From contig SLJO01000055.1 in the NCBI GenBank assembly GCA_007135095.1, forward strand, positions 1 to 52,422: a stretch of DNA of 52,422 nucleotides, in the 5' to 3' direction. The notes below the pieces were generated by a model. The model made no database searches. It saw only the letters and a list, made by a program, of their open reading frames with translations, and was not told where the DNA came from. Shown here one piece after another: positions 50,643 through 52,422 of the stretch. The stretch comes from Bacteroidales bacterium. GTDB lineage: Bacteria; Bacteroidota; Bacteroidia; Bacteroidales; PUMT01. The translations under genes and the position numbers were made by a program. Every line of letters starts with the position of its first letter. Positions within the stretch are counted from its first letter, which is position 1.

Positions 50643-52422
50643 CACTCACTCCCTCCGGCAATTTCAGAATCATAGGTTTTTAACCCTTTTCGGATGGATT
50701 CACGATAATTCATTTCAATTTTTAATCGTTCCTGATACTTCTGCTCACGCCAAAGGTCAATGCCGCTTAGCTCAAAACCCTCCATGCCTGCATCAGGTTT
50801 TTTTGCAAAAGACTTTTTACCGGCTTGGATTATTTCAAGGGACTCGATATAGTTGGGATCACTGGCATCACTGAATACATTGAGTACCGGACTAATTTCA
50901 GGACGGTCAAAACTGACCAGTGGACCCTGATTACTGCTATGGCTAAACTGTCTTCCAAGGTTCCAGCCAGTCAATTCACCCAAACGGTTAACCTGGCTAT
51001 GAGTTAATGGTGACCGGCCCCCTGGATTATCAGGATATGAGGTGGAGTAGTCGGGGTAAAACACACCGTTCAAATCAATCCACGTAATTATGCGATCGAA
51101 CTCCTCCCGGGTCAATTGGACCTCATCATGTGATTCGTGTTCATTAAGAAGCACAAGGGCAAGCCTGCTGGCATGTGAGCCCCATGAATATGCCTGCTTT
51201 ATCTCAGCCGGCCCGCCGCCAACAACATCTATATACCCTTTACGCCACAACTCGTTGTAGGAGGTATTAAATATAAGATTGAGATCAGGTGCCAGGTTAA
51301 CCTTTTCACCGGCCGGCAGTCCGAAATCATGACAACTAACACAGTTCCTGTCAAATACCGGCTGCACTTCAGCCATATAGCCAAACTGCCGGGGGTCACC
51401 ATACCAGCCGTTTAGCTGGACCGGATCCTTCTGCAAAGCCAGGGGCATACTATTTACCAGGGGGGCCATGAGACGATCCTCATGACAACCAATACACCCG
51501 GTTGTTTCACCTGACTGTGCAACCGTTCCGCTTCGCATGGACTGTACCATCATGCCTCTTTCATCCAGCAGCTGGAAATATACAAACCTGTCGGAGGGAA
51601 CCGAGAAATAAGCAGAGCCATCTTTCTCAACCGGAACAGTGCCATGAATAAGTTTGACTTCAAAACTGTGCCAGTTAACTCCCGGATTCTCCTGCCCCTG
51701 GGCGCCCCACTGGCCGGGAGACCAGTACCTTTTTTCGGGCGTTTCCACAACGCGAAGGTACTTAACAGTACCACGCTCAAGGCCTTCCATATGAGTACCC
51801 TCATAAACATCCTGTACATAGAAATTCCCTTCCTGATTTTCAAAGTTTCTGCGGGAAGGTATGATTACCGGACGCTTCCTTGGTGCCAGTGGCAGAGGAT
51901 CAAAGCAGCCGGGCTCCTCAGCATGCAGAAGAATTTCATTCCCGAAAACATCAAGCAGGTAAAGACCTGTACCCTCCCCTTCTCCTGTCATCCTGGTTAC
52001 AAGAAAATATTTATCATTCAAAGGATACGGGTCTTCGTACTTGGGTCGTACGCCAACAAAGTCATCCCATGCATCATTTGCGGTGCCCGGATCCATGACT
52101 CGTTCTATGGCATTATCCGGCCAGGTATGCAGAACCGGCTGGCGTCCATCCATACCAATTCTCCGGTCTATTATAGCCAGAGCCCCCCAGGGACGATCAT
52201 GGGTGGAAGAAAAAACCGATATGACGTTTTGAGTTCCCGGAATAATGCGGGCATCAATTACAGCACCGGGGGCGGGTGTGTTGTTACCCCAGTAAAGAGC
52301 CTGATTTGTCCCGTCAGGATTAACAGTCCAAAGGCTCTGAGCGTCGCCGAAGTTCCTGTCAACATATTCCCATCTGTCGTACAATATCCGGCCATCGGGC
52401 AGGATATCGGTGGGCCTGTCAA
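50642..52422 (-). CDS. HzsA-related diheme protein, 5' end outside window
   Basis: C-terminal part (about 593 residues) of a large protein. The frame stays open to the window edge: the leucine encoded by TTG at 52384 is an internal codon, and the preceding residues read DRPTDILPDGRI. It contains two CXXCH heme sites, GCIGCHED (51482-51496) and NCVSCHDF (51329-51343), and a propeller-like region upstream with repeats such as NPDGTNQALYWGN. The stretch between the two heme sites and the VEKDGSAYFSVPSDR segment resemble hydrazine synthase alpha-subunit-related proteins of Bacteroidota and Planctomycetota; catalysis of hydrazine chemistry is not implied. Its stop overlaps the phosphoesterase start. 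Confidence 0.75.
   Translation of the reverse strand, partial: DRPTDILPDGRILYDRWEYVDRNFGDAQSLWTVNPDGTNQALYWGNNTPAPGAVIDARIIPGTQNVISVFSSTHDRPWGALAIIDRRIGMDGRQPVLHTWPDNAIERVMDPGTANDAWDDFVGVRPKYEDPYPLNDKYFLVTRMTGEGEGTGLYLLDVFGNEILLHAEEPGCFDPLPLAPRKRPVIIPSRRNFENQEGNFYVQDVYEGTHMEGLERGTVKYLRVVETPEKRYWSPGQWGAQGQENPGVNWHSFEVKLIHGTVPVEKDGSAYFSVPSDRFVYFQLLDERGMMVQSMRSGTVAQSGETTGCIGCHEDRLMAPLVNSMPLALQKDPVQLNGWYGDPRQFGYMAEVQPVFDRNCVSCHDFGLPAGEKVNLAPDLNLIFNTSYNELWRKGYIDVVGGGPAEIKQAYSWGSHASRLALVLLNEHESHDEVQLTREEFDRIITWIDLNGVFYPDYSTSYPDNPGGRSPLTHSQVNRLGELTGWNLGRQFSHSSNQGPLVSFDRPEISPVLNVFSDASDPNYIESLEIIQAGKKSFAKKPDAGMEGFELSGIDLWREQKYQERLKIEMNYRESIRKGLKTYDSEIAGGSE

Noticed and set aside
1..52422. tRNA, rRNA, CRISPR array, insertion sequence or prophage
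   Set aside because: I scanned the spacers for cloverleaf-like segments, regularly spaced repeats and transposase or phage-like proteins and saw none.

Overview
The window looks like a chromosomal stretch of a Bacteroidota bacterium, probably Bacteroidales/Marinilabiliales-like. The grounds are a C-terminal type IX secretion sorting domain (28449-30146), many short lipoprotein signals, Tat signals carrying a lipobox, several upstream boxes close to the Bacteroidota TTTG / TAnnTTTG promoter, a serine-type sulfatase, and DUF4168- and DUF6340-type proteins. I saw no tRNA, rRNA, CRISPR array, insertion sequence or phage gene. The right edge cuts through a gene.

Layout. 1-3042: three-gene proton-translocating transhydrogenase operon (pntAA-pntAB-pntB). 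3096-11194: a porin-like protein, a Tat-exported Gfo/Idh/MocA oxidoreductase, an S-type sulfatase, a large AsmA-like protein and a small lipoprotein. 11905-15236: a compact three-gene unit (membrane-anchored SDR, alpha/beta hydrolase, 492-aa protein of unknown family), the best candidate for an undescribed pathway. 15273-23608: single genes, including a CPPED1-like phosphoesterase, a six-TM channel with a non-potassium filter, a DUF6340-type lipoprotein, a DXD glycosyltransferase, a small beta-barrel, a NahK-like sugar kinase and a PPP-type phosphatase. 23908-30146: a beta-propeller/amidohydrolase fusion, a Tat-exported AGE-type epimerase and a repeat-rich T9SS cargo protein. 30335-35136: a membrane-anchored alpha/beta hydrolase, an RNA-like hairpin region, pcm and an unknown alpha-helical protein. 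35292-39665: argB-argD-argC-argJ on the minus strand. 39997-44857: a TPR-like protein, cspA, a divergent purC-like gene, a PIG-L deacetylase and a sugar porter. 44988-47573: an arsF-arsG pair behind a promoter/operator, facing an MFS transporter. 47630-52422: GH20 hexosaminidase, a phosphoesterase and a diheme HzsA-related protein (partial).

How the genes fit together. Several scattered genes (S-type sulfatase, GH20 hexosaminidase, PIG-L deacetylase, AGE epimerase, NahK-like kinase, Gfo/Idh/MocA enzyme, sugar porter) are the kind used to take apart sulfated, amino-sugar-containing glycans. That is an inference from families; they do not form one locus and no SusC/SusD pair is present. The arginine genes imply the acetylated route with ArgJ recycling. 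The transhydrogenase supplies NADPH, which biosynthetic enzymes such as ArgC and probably the SDR would use.

Most notable non-coding signals: (1) mutually exclusive hairpins ending in a U-tract terminator between the hydrolase and pcm (32878-33012); (2) a perfect 8-bp inverted repeat overlapping the predicted promoter of arsFG (45016-45037). All coordinates, motifs and pairings were read by eye; no database search, folding or GC computation was run.
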